Part shown: positions 1-8,532 of the stretch, piece after piece | Layout: each line of letters starts with the position of its first letter | Numbering within the stretch: the stretch's first letter is position 1 | Assembly: GCA_964342355.1 (NCBI GenBank) | Contig: CAYFFG010000001.1 | Location: 372,001 to 436,000, forward strand | Length of the DNA: 64,000 nt | From: Hirschia sp964342355 | GTDB taxonomy: Bacteria; Pseudomonadota; Alphaproteobacteria; Caulobacterales; Hyphomonadaceae | Direction of reading: 5' to 3' | Program-made: the position numbers and the translations under genes | Notes under the pieces: model-generated | What the model saw: the letters and a program-made list of their open reading frames with translations, nothing else | Databases searched by the model: none | Told to the model about the DNA's origin: nothing

Positions 1-713
1 CCGCGTCCGTCTTCAAAGCACCAGCTATTGAGGCAAACCGCGATATCGTAAACCAGCGCGTCATTGCAGGCGAAATAAAAGTCGATCACGCCGGTCAGGT
101 CATCGCCCAAGAAGAACGCATTGTCCGGGAAGAGATCTGCGTGAATCACACCCTGAGGTAGGTCGATCGGCCACTTGTTTTCCAGCGCGCGCAGATCATC
201 AGAAATCTGGGCCGCAAGACCAGGCGCCAGCGCGTCAGCCTCTGCTTCACGGCCACTAAACAACTCGCTCCACGATGACAAAGAGAGATCATTGGCGCGC
301 ATGCCTTTATAATCCTGCAAGGCATTGTGAAACTTTGCGAGACCTTCTCCCAACGCGCGACATTGAGCGACATTGGGTTTGCGCGGCGACATACCGTTCA
401 AAAAAGTGATGATGACAGCAGGTCGTCCGCACAGCGTGCGCAATACTTCGCCGTCTTTGGCTTTGACAGGCAGCGGCGCTGGGAAATTCTTCTCCGCCAG
501 ATGGTCCATCACGCCCATGAAATAGGGCAGATCAGCCTGGTTTACCCGTTTTTCAAAAAGGGTGAGAATGTAGCGGCCTTTATCTGTTTCCAGCAAATAG
601 TTGGAATTCTCTACGCCTTCCGCAATGCCCTTAAAAGCGATTGCAGAACCAATCTCATATTCTGCCAGAAACTGGTCCAGCGCCTTATCGTCAACTTCAG
701 TATAAACAGCCAT
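1..713 (-). CDS. thrB: Homoserine kinase ThrB, C-terminus cut by window edge
   Basis: Phosphorylates L-homoserine to O-phosphohomoserine in threonine synthesis, in the cytoplasm. The reading frame opens at ATG 713-711 (begins MAVYTEVDDKALDQFL) and stays open to base 1, so about 237 codons are present and the rest lies outside. The APH/choline-kinase fold is shown by the early GIAEGVENSNYLL nucleotide-binding segment and by the Brenner motif VIHADLFPDN followed by VIDF, which carry the catalytic Asp and the metal-binding Asp. This is the alphaproteobacterial ThrB type, not the GHMP-kinase type. It follows ispH on the same strand, 53 bp downstream, a pairing common in alphaproteobacteria. No frameshift is seen. 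Confidence 0.92.
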   Translation of the reverse strand, partial: MAVYTEVDDKALDQFLAEYEIGSAIAFKGIAEGVENSNYLLETDKGRYILTLFEKRVNQADLPYFMGVMDHLAEKNFPAPLPVKAKDGEVLRTLCGRPAVIITFLNGMSPRKPNVAQCRALGEGLAKFHNALQDYKGMRANDLSLSSWSELFSGREAEADALAPGLAAQISDDLRALENKWPIDLPQGVIHADLFPDNAFFLGDDLTGVIDFYFACNDALVYDIAVCLNSWCFEDGR

Positions 714-766
714 GCTAGCTGACTATCCTGTCTGTTTCAGATGGCAAGTTATTTTAATAGGTCAGC

Positions 767-1735
767 TTAGCTTGCGCGTTCAGTATGATCTGCTTTCAGC
801 CATTTAGGCGCGTGGAAAACCACGTTTTCTTCGGCGGTGATTACGTCTTGAACGTCCACATCGAATTTGGCGCGGCAAGCGGCGATGACGCCTTGCACAA
901 GGGTTTCTGGCGCAGAGGCGCCTGCCGAAAGTCCGAGTACGGAAACACCTTCAAACCAGTCCCAGTCAATGTCTTCTGCGCAACTGACCAGGTAGGCGGC
1001 CTTTGCGCCGCCGCGCTCTGCAACTTCGACCAGGCGCATGGAGTTGGATGAGTTTGGCGCCCCGATTACCAGAAACAAATCCGCGCCGTCTGCGATTGCT
1101 TTAACGGCGTGTTGGCGATTAGTCGTCGCATAACAGATGTCTTCTTTGGAGGGGTTTGTAATCGCTGGAAAACGTCTGCGCAGTTCTTCGACGATTTCTG
1201 CTGTGTCATCGACGGAGAGCGTTGTTTGGGTGACGTAAGCAAGGTTGCTTGCATCATCCGGCTCAAGTGTGCGGGCATCCTCGACCGTTTCAATGAGTGT
1301 CATCGAGCCGGGGGCTGTCTGTCCCATGGTGCCAACCACTTCCGGGTGGCCTGCGTGGCCGATCAACAGGGTATGAAGGCCATTGCGCGCGTGACGGGCC
1401 GCCTCCATGTGGACTTTGGAGACGAGTGGGCAGGTGGCGTCAACATAGGTCATTTCGCGGCGAGCCGCTTCGGCGGGGACGGCTTTTGGCACGCCGTGGG
1501 CGGAAAAGACCACCGGACGATCATCGGGACAGTCATCCAGCTCTTCGACAAAAACAGCGCCAAGCCCTTCTAAACGGGTCACGACATGGCGGTTGTGCAC
1601 GATTTCATGGCGCACATAGACCGGCGCGCCCCATTTCTCAATGGCTTGTTCGACAATCTGGATGGCGCGATCCACGCCCGCACAGAACCCGCGCGGGCCA
1701 GCTAGTCGTATCGTGAGAGCGTTTTTAATCGTCAT
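767..1735 (-). CDS. ispH: 4-hydroxy-3-methylbut-2-enyl diphosphate reductase
   Basis: Last step of the MEP isoprenoid pathway: reduces HMBPP to IPP and DMAPP with a [4Fe-4S] cluster. The three cluster cysteines are at Cys18 (GFCAGV), Cys102 (DATCPL) and Cys201 (CYATTNRQ); the HNRHVV and TQTTLS segments are also typical. I chose the ATG at 1735 (MTIKNALTIRLAGPRGF), giving 322 aa, the usual family length. The open frame continues 33 codons upstream to 1834 but that part has no family resemblance. Lies upstream of thrB on the same strand. dxs and ispA, other isoprenoid genes, are at 40-43 kb in this window. Confidence 0.96.
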   Translation of the reverse strand: MTIKNALTIRLAGPRGFCAGVDRAIQIVEQAIEKWGAPVYVRHEIVHNRHVVTRLEGLGAVFVEELDDCPDDRPVVFSAHGVPKAVPAEAARREMTYVDATCPLVSKVHMEAARHARNGLHTLLIGHAGHPEVVGTMGQTAPGSMTLIETVEDARTLEPDDASNLAYVTQTTLSVDDTAEIVEELRRRFPAITNPSKEDICYATTNRQHAVKAIADGADLFLVIGAPNSSNSMRLVEVAERGGAKAAYLVSCAEDIDWDWFEGVSVLGLSAGASAPETLVQGVIAACRAKFDVDVQDVITAEENVVFHAPKWLKADHTERAS

Positions 1736-1916
1736 ATCGTCAACTCGTTTAGCCTGTGAAATCGCAAGACTGAACAGTCTTATGCACCTCATGAAGGCAT
1801 TTGCATTGCGCCGAACGGCTGGCGCGGCTATCACCTTGTTTCAAGATAGATAGCGCAGGTTGTTTATGTCGTCTTATGACATAGCGTCCTGCGTCAAATT
1901 TTGCGAGGGTTTGCGC

Positions 1917-2498
1917 GTGACGAGTTTAGTTCAAATGACGAAATGGGCTGGCATATCTTTGGCGGCGGCTGCGAGCGCGCTGGTGTCAGGTTGTTCGTCT
2001 CTTTCTGATTCGCTGGACACGCGGCCAAACGCTGGACCATGTCCGGTTGCCGCTTCCCTTTATGACGCGTCACGCAAAGTCGAGATTAAAGGCGAAGAGC
2101 TTTATTCCAACGTGGGCTTTACGGGTGAGATTATCGGCGTCTCAGGCTTGTGCCGCTATGTTGACGATCAACCCATCGACATGGACATGGAGATCACCTT
2201 CGCATTCGGCCGTGGTCCGGCAGCTGAGGGCGACACAGCCAGCTATGATTATTTTGTCTCGGTGACCCGCCGGAACCGCGCTGTGCTGGAAAAACGCGTC
2301 TTCCCGCTAACAGTGACCTTCCCTAAGGGCGCAGATCGCGTGACGGCGACAGAAACGATCAACAAAATCGTTATTCCACGCTCAGACGAGACGATTTCTG
2401 GTTTGAACTTTGAGGTTTTGGTTGGCTTTGATCTTTCCGAGGATGAACTAAATTTCAATCGGGCTGGCAAACGTTTCCGCGTCAACGCTGGACAATAA
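1917..2498 (+). CDS. Predicted outer-membrane lipoprotein of unknown function
   Basis: I do not recognise the family with certainty. The N-terminus is a lipoprotein signal: a short basic start, a hydrophobic stretch (AGISLAAAASAL) and the lipobox VSGC, so the mature protein would begin at Cys and be anchored in the membrane facing the periplasm. The rest (about 160 aa) looks like a beta-rich soluble domain with one conserved-looking Cys pair (GPCPV, GLCRY). I prefer the GTG start at 1917 because GAGGG lies 8 nt upstream; ATG 1935 is the alternative, and the frame is open from 1860. Divergent from ispH, followed by argS after 52 bp. Confidence 0.75.
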   Translation: MTSLVQMTKWAGISLAAAASALVSGCSSLSDSLDTRPNAGPCPVAASLYDASRKVEIKGEELYSNVGFTGEIIGVSGLCRYVDDQPIDMDMEITFAFGRGPAAEGDTASYDYFVSVTRRNRAVLEKRVFPLTVTFPKGADRVTATETINKIVIPRSDETISGLNFEVLVGFDLSEDELNFNRAGKRFRVNAGQ

Positions 2499-2550
2499 GA
2501 CCTTTAGTCTGCAAACCGGCTTCACTTTCGCTAATTAGACGAAAATCGAC

Positions 2551-4317
2551 ATGACTGATCTTGCCGCACAATTAAGCGCGGCGGCCGCTGAGGCGTTCGC
2601 TGCGCTAGACCTTGACCCTAAATTCGGACTGGTGCGTCGCGCTGACCGACCAGACCTTGCTGATTTTCAGTGTAATGGCGCCATGGCGGCGGCAAAGGCG
2701 GCCAAGCGTAATCCGCGTGAAATCGCCGGTGAGATTGCGCCGCGCCTTGAAGCGCTGGACATGATCGCCAGCGTTGATGTGGCGGGGCCAGGCTTTTTGA
2801 ACATCCGTGTATCTGCTGACGCATTGGCTGGGCGCGTGACAGGTGTGCTTGAAGACGACAAAGCAGGTGGCGGCGCTGTTGAAACACCGCGTCGTGTGAT
2901 GCTGGATTTTGGCGGCTGGAATGTTGCTAAGCCCATGCATATCGGACATTTGCGCTCCACCATCATTGGTGACAGCTTACAGCGTCTGTTTCGTTTCTTA
3001 GGCGATGAAGTCACGTCTGATGTGCATTTGGGCGACTGGGGTCTACAAATGGGGCTCCTTATTACAGAAGTCGCCTTTGAGCAGCCGGACCTGCCATATT
3101 TTGATGAGAACTTTTCGGGCTCTTATCCAGACCAATCACCCGTTTCAATGGAAGACCTGGAGCGGCTTTACCCGCAGGCGTCAGCAAAATCCAAAGAAGA
3201 TGAAACCCGTCGCGAAGCGGCGCGCGCAGCCACTGCAGAACTTCAGTCAGGCCGTCCAGGCTATATCGCGCTGTGGAAGCATTTCTGCGATGTGACGCAG
3301 GTCGGCCTTGAGCGTGAATGCGGTGATCTTGGCGTGACGTTCGACCTCTGGAAAGGGGAAAGCGACGCTGACAAGTTGATCCCGGAAATCGTTGAGGATC
3401 TTAAATCCCGCGAGATTGCCGTGTTGGATGATGGCGCATGGATTGTGCCGGTTGAGCGTGAAGACGATAAAAAAGACATGCCGCCTTTCATGCTAGTCAA
3501 TTCACAAGGCGCATCTGGCTATCACGCCACGGACCTTGGTACTATTCTCGACCGGAAACGGGAGAATGATCCTGAGCTGACGCTATATGTTGTTGATCAG
3601 CGCCAGGCTCTGCATTTTGAACAGGTTTTCCGGGCAGCCGATAAAGCAGGCTATATGCCGGAAAACACGATGGAGCACATCGGCTTTGGCACGATGAACG
3701 GCAAAGACGGCAAGCCGTTTAAAACCCGTGAGGGTGGGGTGCTGAAACTGCACGACTTTATCTCACATGCGGTCGACAAAGCGCGCGAACGCCTCAACGA
3801 AGCTGGTATCGGCAAAGACTTCTCTCAGGAAGAGCGTGAAGACGTTGCGCGTAAAGTCGCCATGGCGGCGATCAAATTTGCCGACCTTTCTAATGTGCGC
3901 ACCAAGAATTATGTCTTCGACCTTGATCAGTTCATGGCGTTTGAAGGCAAGACAGGGCCCTACCTATTGTATGCGGCCGTACGGGTGAAATCTGTAATGC
4001 GCCGCGCGAAGGCGGACAATGTGACGGCAGGCGCGGTTGTGATCGAAGCCAATGAAGAACGCACGCTTGCGCTTCAGCTGGACGCATTCGAACAAGCGCT
4101 GAAAGTGGCCTATGACAACCGCACGCCACATGGCATTTGCGATCATGTCTACAATCTGGCGCAGGCGTTTTCATCATTCTGGACCAATTGCCCAATCCTT
4201 AAGGACGGCGTGCCGGCAGAGACAAAAGCATCGCGTCTGGCGCTGGCGGCGGCGACCTTGAAGCAATTGGAAACCGGCTTATCGCTGATTGGCATAGAAA
4301 CGCCAGACAGAATGTAG
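2551..4317 (+). CDS. argS: Arginyl-tRNA synthetase
   Basis: Charges tRNA-Arg with arginine, a class I synthetase. At 588 aa it has the normal length. It shows the N-terminal additional domain (residues 1-110), the class I signature KPMHIGHL (HIGH at about 130-133) followed by RSTIIGD, the catalytic-core segment GFGTMNGKDGKPFKTREGG, and a C-terminal DALR anticodon-binding domain that includes TGPYLLYAAVR. Start ATG at 2551. The product ends just upstream of the glycine riboswitch, so the two units are probably transcribed separately. Confidence 0.97.
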   Translation: MTDLAAQLSAAAAEAFAALDLDPKFGLVRRADRPDLADFQCNGAMAAAKAAKRNPREIAGEIAPRLEALDMIASVDVAGPGFLNIRVSADALAGRVTGVLEDDKAGGGAVETPRRVMLDFGGWNVAKPMHIGHLRSTIIGDSLQRLFRFLGDEVTSDVHLGDWGLQMGLLITEVAFEQPDLPYFDENFSGSYPDQSPVSMEDLERLYPQASAKSKEDETRREAARAATAELQSGRPGYIALWKHFCDVTQVGLERECGDLGVTFDLWKGESDADKLIPEIVEDLKSREIAVLDDGAWIVPVEREDDKKDMPPFMLVNSQGASGYHATDLGTILDRKRENDPELTLYVVDQRQALHFEQVFRAADKAGYMPENTMEHIGFGTMNGKDGKPFKTREGGVLKLHDFISHAVDKARERLNEAGIGKDFSQEEREDVARKVAMAAIKFADLSNVRTKNYVFDLDQFMAFEGKTGPYLLYAAVRVKSVMRRAKADNVTAGAVVIEANEERTLALQLDAFEQALKVAYDNRTPHGICDHVYNLAQAFSSFWTNCPILKDGVPAETKASRLALAAATLKQLETGLSLIGIETPDRM

Positions 4318-4440
4318 TTAAGGGCGATGCTCGCTGTATAAGCGATTTAAATCGTTTGACCATTGGGCCTCATTTGGTGATTGACGTGACCTGGGTGATG
4401 AGGTTTGCTTTTCATTAGCTGCACATGTGTGTGGCGATTC

Positions 4441-4624
4441 CCCAGCGGGAGAGGGTGATCTTTGCATCACCGCCGAAGGCGCAACCGCCCCGGAAACGCT
4501 CAGGCAAAAGGACCGCTGGGAATAGTAAAACGCTGGAAAGAGGCGGCAGTATGCGCAGCCTCGCCGAAGGAGCAAGCTAACGCCTGAGTGCGTTTGCGGA
4601 ATCTCTCAGGCGCACAAGACAGCG
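4441..4624 (+). promoter_or_regulatory. Tandem (two-aptamer) glycine riboswitch upstream of gcvT
   Basis: Two consecutive glycine aptamers precede the glycine cleavage operon. Aptamer 1 runs 4441-4520 and is closed by a perfect 8-bp P1 helix (CCCAGCGG at 4441 with CCGCTGGG at 4513). Aptamer 2 runs 4531-4624 and is closed by CGCTG at 4531 with CAGCG at 4620. Both carry the family core elements GCCGAAGG and the later GCTCAGGCAAAAGGAC or TCTCAGGC boxes. The linker is short (10 nt). Glycine binding is expected to turn on gcvT-gcvH-gcvP. The remainder of the 379-bp interval 4318-4696 shows nothing else I can name. Confidence 0.95.
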
Positions 4625-4696
4625 GGGGCGCGAAGTAAAGTGTGCTGCCATTTTGGCTATCGCATTTAGATTCGCGAACCTGATCTTGGAGCGCTG

Positions 4697-5860
4697 ATGG
4701 CTGATAAAGACACTCTCAAAACGACGCCGCTGACAGGCCTGAACAAGGCTTTGGGCGGGACCATGGTTGATTTCGCAGGGTACCAGATGCCGTTGCAATT
4801 CCCGTCAGGAATTGTCGCTGAGCATCTTCATGTGCGGGAAAAAGCAGGTCTTTTTGATGTCTCACACATGGGGCCATGCATCCTGTCTCTGCCAGAACGC
4901 GGCGGGCCGGACGCGCATGAAAAAATCTCGGCTATGTTTGAGCCATTGGTGTGTGGCGACATTAAAGGGCTAGCGCCCGGTGAGATGCGTTACACTCTGT
5001 TATTAAACGAAGACGGCGGCATTCTTGATGACCTGATGGTTGCAAGACCATTCGATCCAGACGCGCAGGGCCTGCTCTACATTGTCGTAAATGCTGCGAC
5101 CAAAGAAGCAGATTTTGCGCGCATTTCAAAAGCATGCACCGGAGCTGAACTGCATCGGTTGGACGATGAAATGGCGCTTTTGGCGCTGCAAGGACCAGCA
5201 GCGCGCCGCGTTATGTCGGCAATTGTTCCTGAAGCGGCTGACATGATTTTCATGACAGTCAAACACATCAATATTGAAGGTGTTTCAGGCGGTGCGTGCG
5301 CTGTTACCTGCTCTGGTTACACCGGCGAAGATGGCTATGAGATACTTGTCCCAGCAGCAGATGCGGAAGGCTTCGCCAAACGGCTTTTAGATCACCCGGA
5401 TGTGGCGCCTATTGGCCTTGGCGCGCGCGACAGTCTTCGGCTGGAAGCAGGCTTGTGTCTTTACGGTCATGATATGGATGAAACGCGTTCGCCGGTTGAG
5501 GCAAACCTGACCTGGGCTGTTTCCAAATCACGACGTGAGGCCGCAGAATTTCCTGGTTCAAAACGCATTCTTTTCCAGATTGAAAATGGCGCAGACCAAA
5601 AGCGCGTCGGCCTCAAACTCGTCGACAAGGCGCCTGCGCGCGAAGGGGCGGAAATCGCCACCAAGTCAGGTGAGGTTGTCGGCGTGGTCACATCCGGCGG
5701 ACACGGCCATTGGGTCGGCGCGCCTGTCGCTATGGGGTATGTCGCTCGCCAATATGCCAGTCTAGGCGCCGAGCTCGACGTCATTGTGCGTGGCAAACCG
5801 CGCGCTGCGATCGTCACCCGCATGCCCTTCATGAAACAAAACTATTATCGCGGACAATAA
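4697..5860 (+). CDS. gcvT: Glycine cleavage system T protein (aminomethyltransferase)
   Basis: Transfers the methylene group from the aminomethyl-lipoyl H protein to tetrahydrofolate, releasing ammonia. At 387 aa it has the family length. Recognisable blocks are FAGYQMPLQFP near the start, GLFDVSHMG, the folate-binding CSGYTGEDGYEI region with GLGARDSLRLEAG, and the C-terminal GCV_T domain ending with VTSGG...MGYV. The ATG at 4697 is preceded by GGAG. First gene of the glycine-responsive operon, 72 bp after aptamer 2, and followed by gcvH after 14 bp. Confidence 0.97.
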   Translation: MADKDTLKTTPLTGLNKALGGTMVDFAGYQMPLQFPSGIVAEHLHVREKAGLFDVSHMGPCILSLPERGGPDAHEKISAMFEPLVCGDIKGLAPGEMRYTLLLNEDGGILDDLMVARPFDPDAQGLLYIVVNAATKEADFARISKACTGAELHRLDDEMALLALQGPAARRVMSAIVPEAADMIFMTVKHINIEGVSGGACAVTCSGYTGEDGYEILVPAADAEGFAKRLLDHPDVAPIGLGARDSLRLEAGLCLYGHDMDETRSPVEANLTWAVSKSRREAAEFPGSKRILFQIENGADQKRVGLKLVDKAPAREGAEIATKSGEVVGVVTSGGHGHWVGAPVAMGYVARQYASLGAELDVIVRGKPRAAIVTRMPFMKQNYYRGQ

Positions 5861-5874
5861 GGGACACACGAGCC

Positions 5875-6249
5875 ATGACCAAACTCTACACAGAAGAGCA
5901 CGAGTGGATTGAAGTAGACGGCGACATTGCTGTGATTGGCGTCTCAGCATTCGCCGCTGAACAGCTTGGAACAGACATTGTGGCGGCTGAAGACCTGCTG
6001 GAAGTTGGCGAAGACGTGGCCAAGGACGACATCCTGTTCGTGTTTGAAAAAGCTAAAGCAGCTGTCGAAGTCTATGCGCCTGTGTCTGGCGAAGTGGTGG
6101 AAGTGAACGCCTTTTTAGAAGGCGCGCCAGAGGATTTTCACGACAAGCTGACCGCTGGCGAATGGCTTTATAAAATCAAAATGAGCATGCCGTCTGAAAC
6201 CGAAGGGTTGATGGACGAAGCCGCTTATAAAGAATTTTCCGAAGGCTGA
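5875..6249 (+). CDS. gcvH: Glycine cleavage system H protein (lipoyl carrier)
   Basis: Small lipoyl protein that shuttles the aminomethyl group between the P and T proteins. 124 aa from ATG 5875 (MTKLYTEEHEWIEV). The open frame extends back into gcvT but that part is a shadow. The lipoyl attachment lysine is the second Lys in FEKAKAAVEVYAPVSG, matching the ExxKAAxDVYxPVSG pattern of the family. The C-terminus ends with GLMDEAAYKEF, a typical GcvH ending. Third-position overlap with neighbours is absent; gcvPA starts 7 bp later. Confidence 0.96.
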   Translation: MTKLYTEEHEWIEVDGDIAVIGVSAFAAEQLGTDIVAAEDLLEVGEDVAKDDILFVFEKAKAAVEVYAPVSGEVVEVNAFLEGAPEDFHDKLTAGEWLYKIKMSMPSETEGLMDEAAYKEFSEG

Positions 6250-6256
6250 AAATTAA

Positions 6257-7383
6257 ATGCGTTATCTCCCACTCTCCAAAGACGACCGGGCCGAGATGCT
6301 CGATGTGATCGGCGCAAAGTCCGTTGATGATTTTTACGCGGATGTGCCCAAGTCAGCGCGTCTGAAACAAAAGATCGCTGACTTGCCGGATCATAAAAGC
6401 GAGTTGGAGGTTGAGCGTCACATGGCGGCGTTGGCGGCAAAAAACCGCTCTGCCAGCGAAGGGCCATTCTTTGTCGGGTGCGGCGCGTACAAACACCATG
6501 TGCCATCCAGTGTGGACCACATTATACAGCGCTCTGAATTTTTGACGACATACACGCCTTATCAGCCGGAAATCGCGCAAGGTACGCTTCAGACTGTGTT
6601 TGAATTCCAGACACAAGTGGCGGAATTGACCGATATGGAAGTCGCCAATGCTTCCATGTATGACGGTTCAACCGCTGCGGCTGAAGCCGCCTTGATGGCG
6701 TGTCGCAAGACACGGCGCAAGAAGGTGATCGTCTCTGGCGGCATGCACGCACACTATGCCGAAACGGTCCGTACTGCCTGTGAAACACAAGGGATTGAGG
6801 TGGTTATCCTACCGCCTGCTTTTGATGGCGAGCTGGAATTGATCAAACACGCAGCTGATGATGTTGCTTGTCTGATGGGCCAGTCGCCGAATGTGTTCGG
6901 CACGGTGACTGACATGACATCCGTGGCTGATGCGGCGCATGCGCATAAAGCGTTGTTTGTGTCCGTCTTCACTGAAGTGATCTCGCTTGGTCTGGTAAAA
7001 ACGCCAGGCGAAATGGGCGCTGACATTGCTGTCGGCGAGGGTCAGTCAATCGGGAATCCGCTTGGCTTTGGCGGTCCTTATGTCGGCTTGTTTGCGTGTA
7101 AGCAGGAGCTTATCCGCCAGATGCCAGGCCGTGTGTGTGGCGAGACTGTCGACATGGACGGCAAGCGCGGTTTTGTCCTGACCTTGTCGACCCGCGAGCA
7201 GCATATCCGCCGCGACAAGGCGACTTCCAATATCTGTACAAATGCGGGTCTTTGTTCGCTGGCGTTTTCCGCGCATATGACCTTGCTTGGCGGTACGGGC
7301 CTGGAAAAGCTCGCAACGCTCAACCATGAGGCAGCATGTGATCTGGCGGACGCGCTGAGCGCCGTGCCGGGCGTAAAACTGCT
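6257..7383 (+). CDS. gcvPA: Glycine dehydrogenase subunit 1 (GcvPA), C-terminus lost in gap
   Basis: Together with GcvPB forms the PLP-dependent P protein that decarboxylates glycine. The first 375 codons are visible: the start MRYLPLSKDDRAEML, the segment FVGCGAYKHHVPSSVDHI, the block TPYQPEIAQGTLQ and ASMYDGSTAAAEAALMA are all typical of GcvPA. The family is about 450 aa, so some 70 residues and the stop codon should lie in the assembly gap that starts at 7384. The frame happens to stay open through the Ns into the gcvPB fragment, but this is not evidence of a fusion. Confidence 0.93.
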
Positions 7384-7483
7384 NNNNNNNNNNNNNNNNN
7401 NNNNNNNNNNNNNNNNNNNNNNNNNNNNNNNNNNNNNNNNNNNNNNNNNNNNNNNNNNNNNNNNNNNNNNNNNNNNNNNNNNN
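7384..7483. other. Assembly gap (100 N) of unknown true length inside gcvP
   Basis: One hundred Ns, a placeholder length. The bases left and right of the gap do not repeat each other, unlike the other two gaps here. The left side is GcvPA at about residue 375 and the right side is GcvPB well past its N-terminus, so the missing DNA should hold the end of gcvPA and the beginning of gcvPB, roughly 0.7-0.9 kb judged from usual subunit lengths. Confidence 0.95.
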
Positions 7484-8482
7484 ACGGCGGTTCAGTGTGG
7501 TTTCAAGGTGCAGGAAATCAAAGCAGCGCCAGATGGCCGTGTGGATCTGGACGACCTGAAAGCCAAGCTGGAAGGCGACACGTCTGATGTCGCCGGCATC
7601 ATGCTGACCAACCCGAACACATGTGGACTGTTTGAACGCGACATCATCACGATTGCGGACCTGATCCACAAAGCGGGCGGGTATTTTTACTGTGACGGCG
7701 CCAATTTTAACGCGATTGTCGGCCGCGTGCGTCCGGGCGATCTGGGCGTGGATGCGATGCATATAAATTTGCACAAGACATTCTCCACACCGCATGGCGG
7801 CGGCGGACCAGGGGCAGGCCCAACAGTCTTGTCTGAACGACTGGCTGATTATGTGCCTGTGCCATATCTGGCGGTGGATAAGTCCAAGGGCGCACGAGAA
7901 TTGGTATTTGCCGAACATGATGGCGTAACGCCGGGATCACATCACAAACCGTTTGGTCGTATGTGTGCGTTCCATGGTCAGTTTGGCATGTTCACACGTG
8001 CGCTCACATACATGCTGAGCCATGGCGCAGATGGTCTAAAACAGGTGGCCGAAGACGCTGTGCTAAACGCCAATTATGTGCAGGCCAAACTGAAATCTGT
8101 GATGAGCCCAGCGTTTGAGGGCCATTGCATGCATGAAGCGCTGTTTTCAGACGCTTTCCTCAAAGATACTGACAATGAAACAGTGGATATCGCCAAGGGC
8201 ATGATCGACGAAGGTTATCACCCGATGACGGTCTATTTCCCACTGGTGGTGCATGGGGCCATGTTGATCGAGCCCACCGAAACTGAGAGCAAAGCCGAAC
8301 TTGATCGCTTTTGTGATGCCTTAGCGGCGGTTGCTGAAAAGGCAAAGGCGGGCGACACCTCCCTGAAATCAGCACCATACAGCGCCCCAATGCGGCGTCT
8401 GGATGAAACCCAGGCCGCACGAAAGCCAATATTACGCTGGATGGCGGATCAAGGCAGCCTCAACGCTCAGGCTGCGGAGTAA
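7484..8482 (+). CDS. gcvPB: Glycine dehydrogenase subunit 2 (GcvPB), N-terminus lost in gap
   Basis: PLP-binding subunit of the glycine decarboxylase. The visible 332 residues begin mid-protein (TAVQCGFKVQEIKAAPDG). They include the PLP lysine in INLHKTFSTPHGGGGPGAGP, the DGANFNAIVGRVRPGD block before it and the GCHxPM-like C-terminal region HEALFSDAFL...YHPMTVYFPL. GcvPB is normally about 520 aa, so some 190 N-terminal residues are missing in the gap. Stop TAA at 8480-8482. Last gene of the riboswitch-controlled operon, though the hydrolase behind it is close enough to be co-transcribed. Confidence 0.93.
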   Translation, partial: TAVQCGFKVQEIKAAPDGRVDLDDLKAKLEGDTSDVAGIMLTNPNTCGLFERDIITIADLIHKAGGYFYCDGANFNAIVGRVRPGDLGVDAMHINLHKTFSTPHGGGGPGAGPTVLSERLADYVPVPYLAVDKSKGARELVFAEHDGVTPGSHHKPFGRMCAFHGQFGMFTRALTYMLSHGADGLKQVAEDAVLNANYVQAKLKSVMSPAFEGHCMHEALFSDAFLKDTDNETVDIAKGMIDEGYHPMTVYFPLVVHGAMLIEPTETESKAELDRFCDALAAVAEKAKAGDTSLKSAPYSAPMRRLDETQAARKPILRWMADQGSLNAQAAE

Positions 8483-8532
8483 GAATAATCGAACACCATC
8501 TAAACGAGACAGTCCGTACATCTGCAGGCGAT

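Noticed and set aside
6257..8482. A single 741-residue GcvP-like fusion reading frame
   Set aside because: It runs through 100 Ns. The two halves are GcvPA and GcvPB fragments with missing ends, so the continuity of frame is chance.
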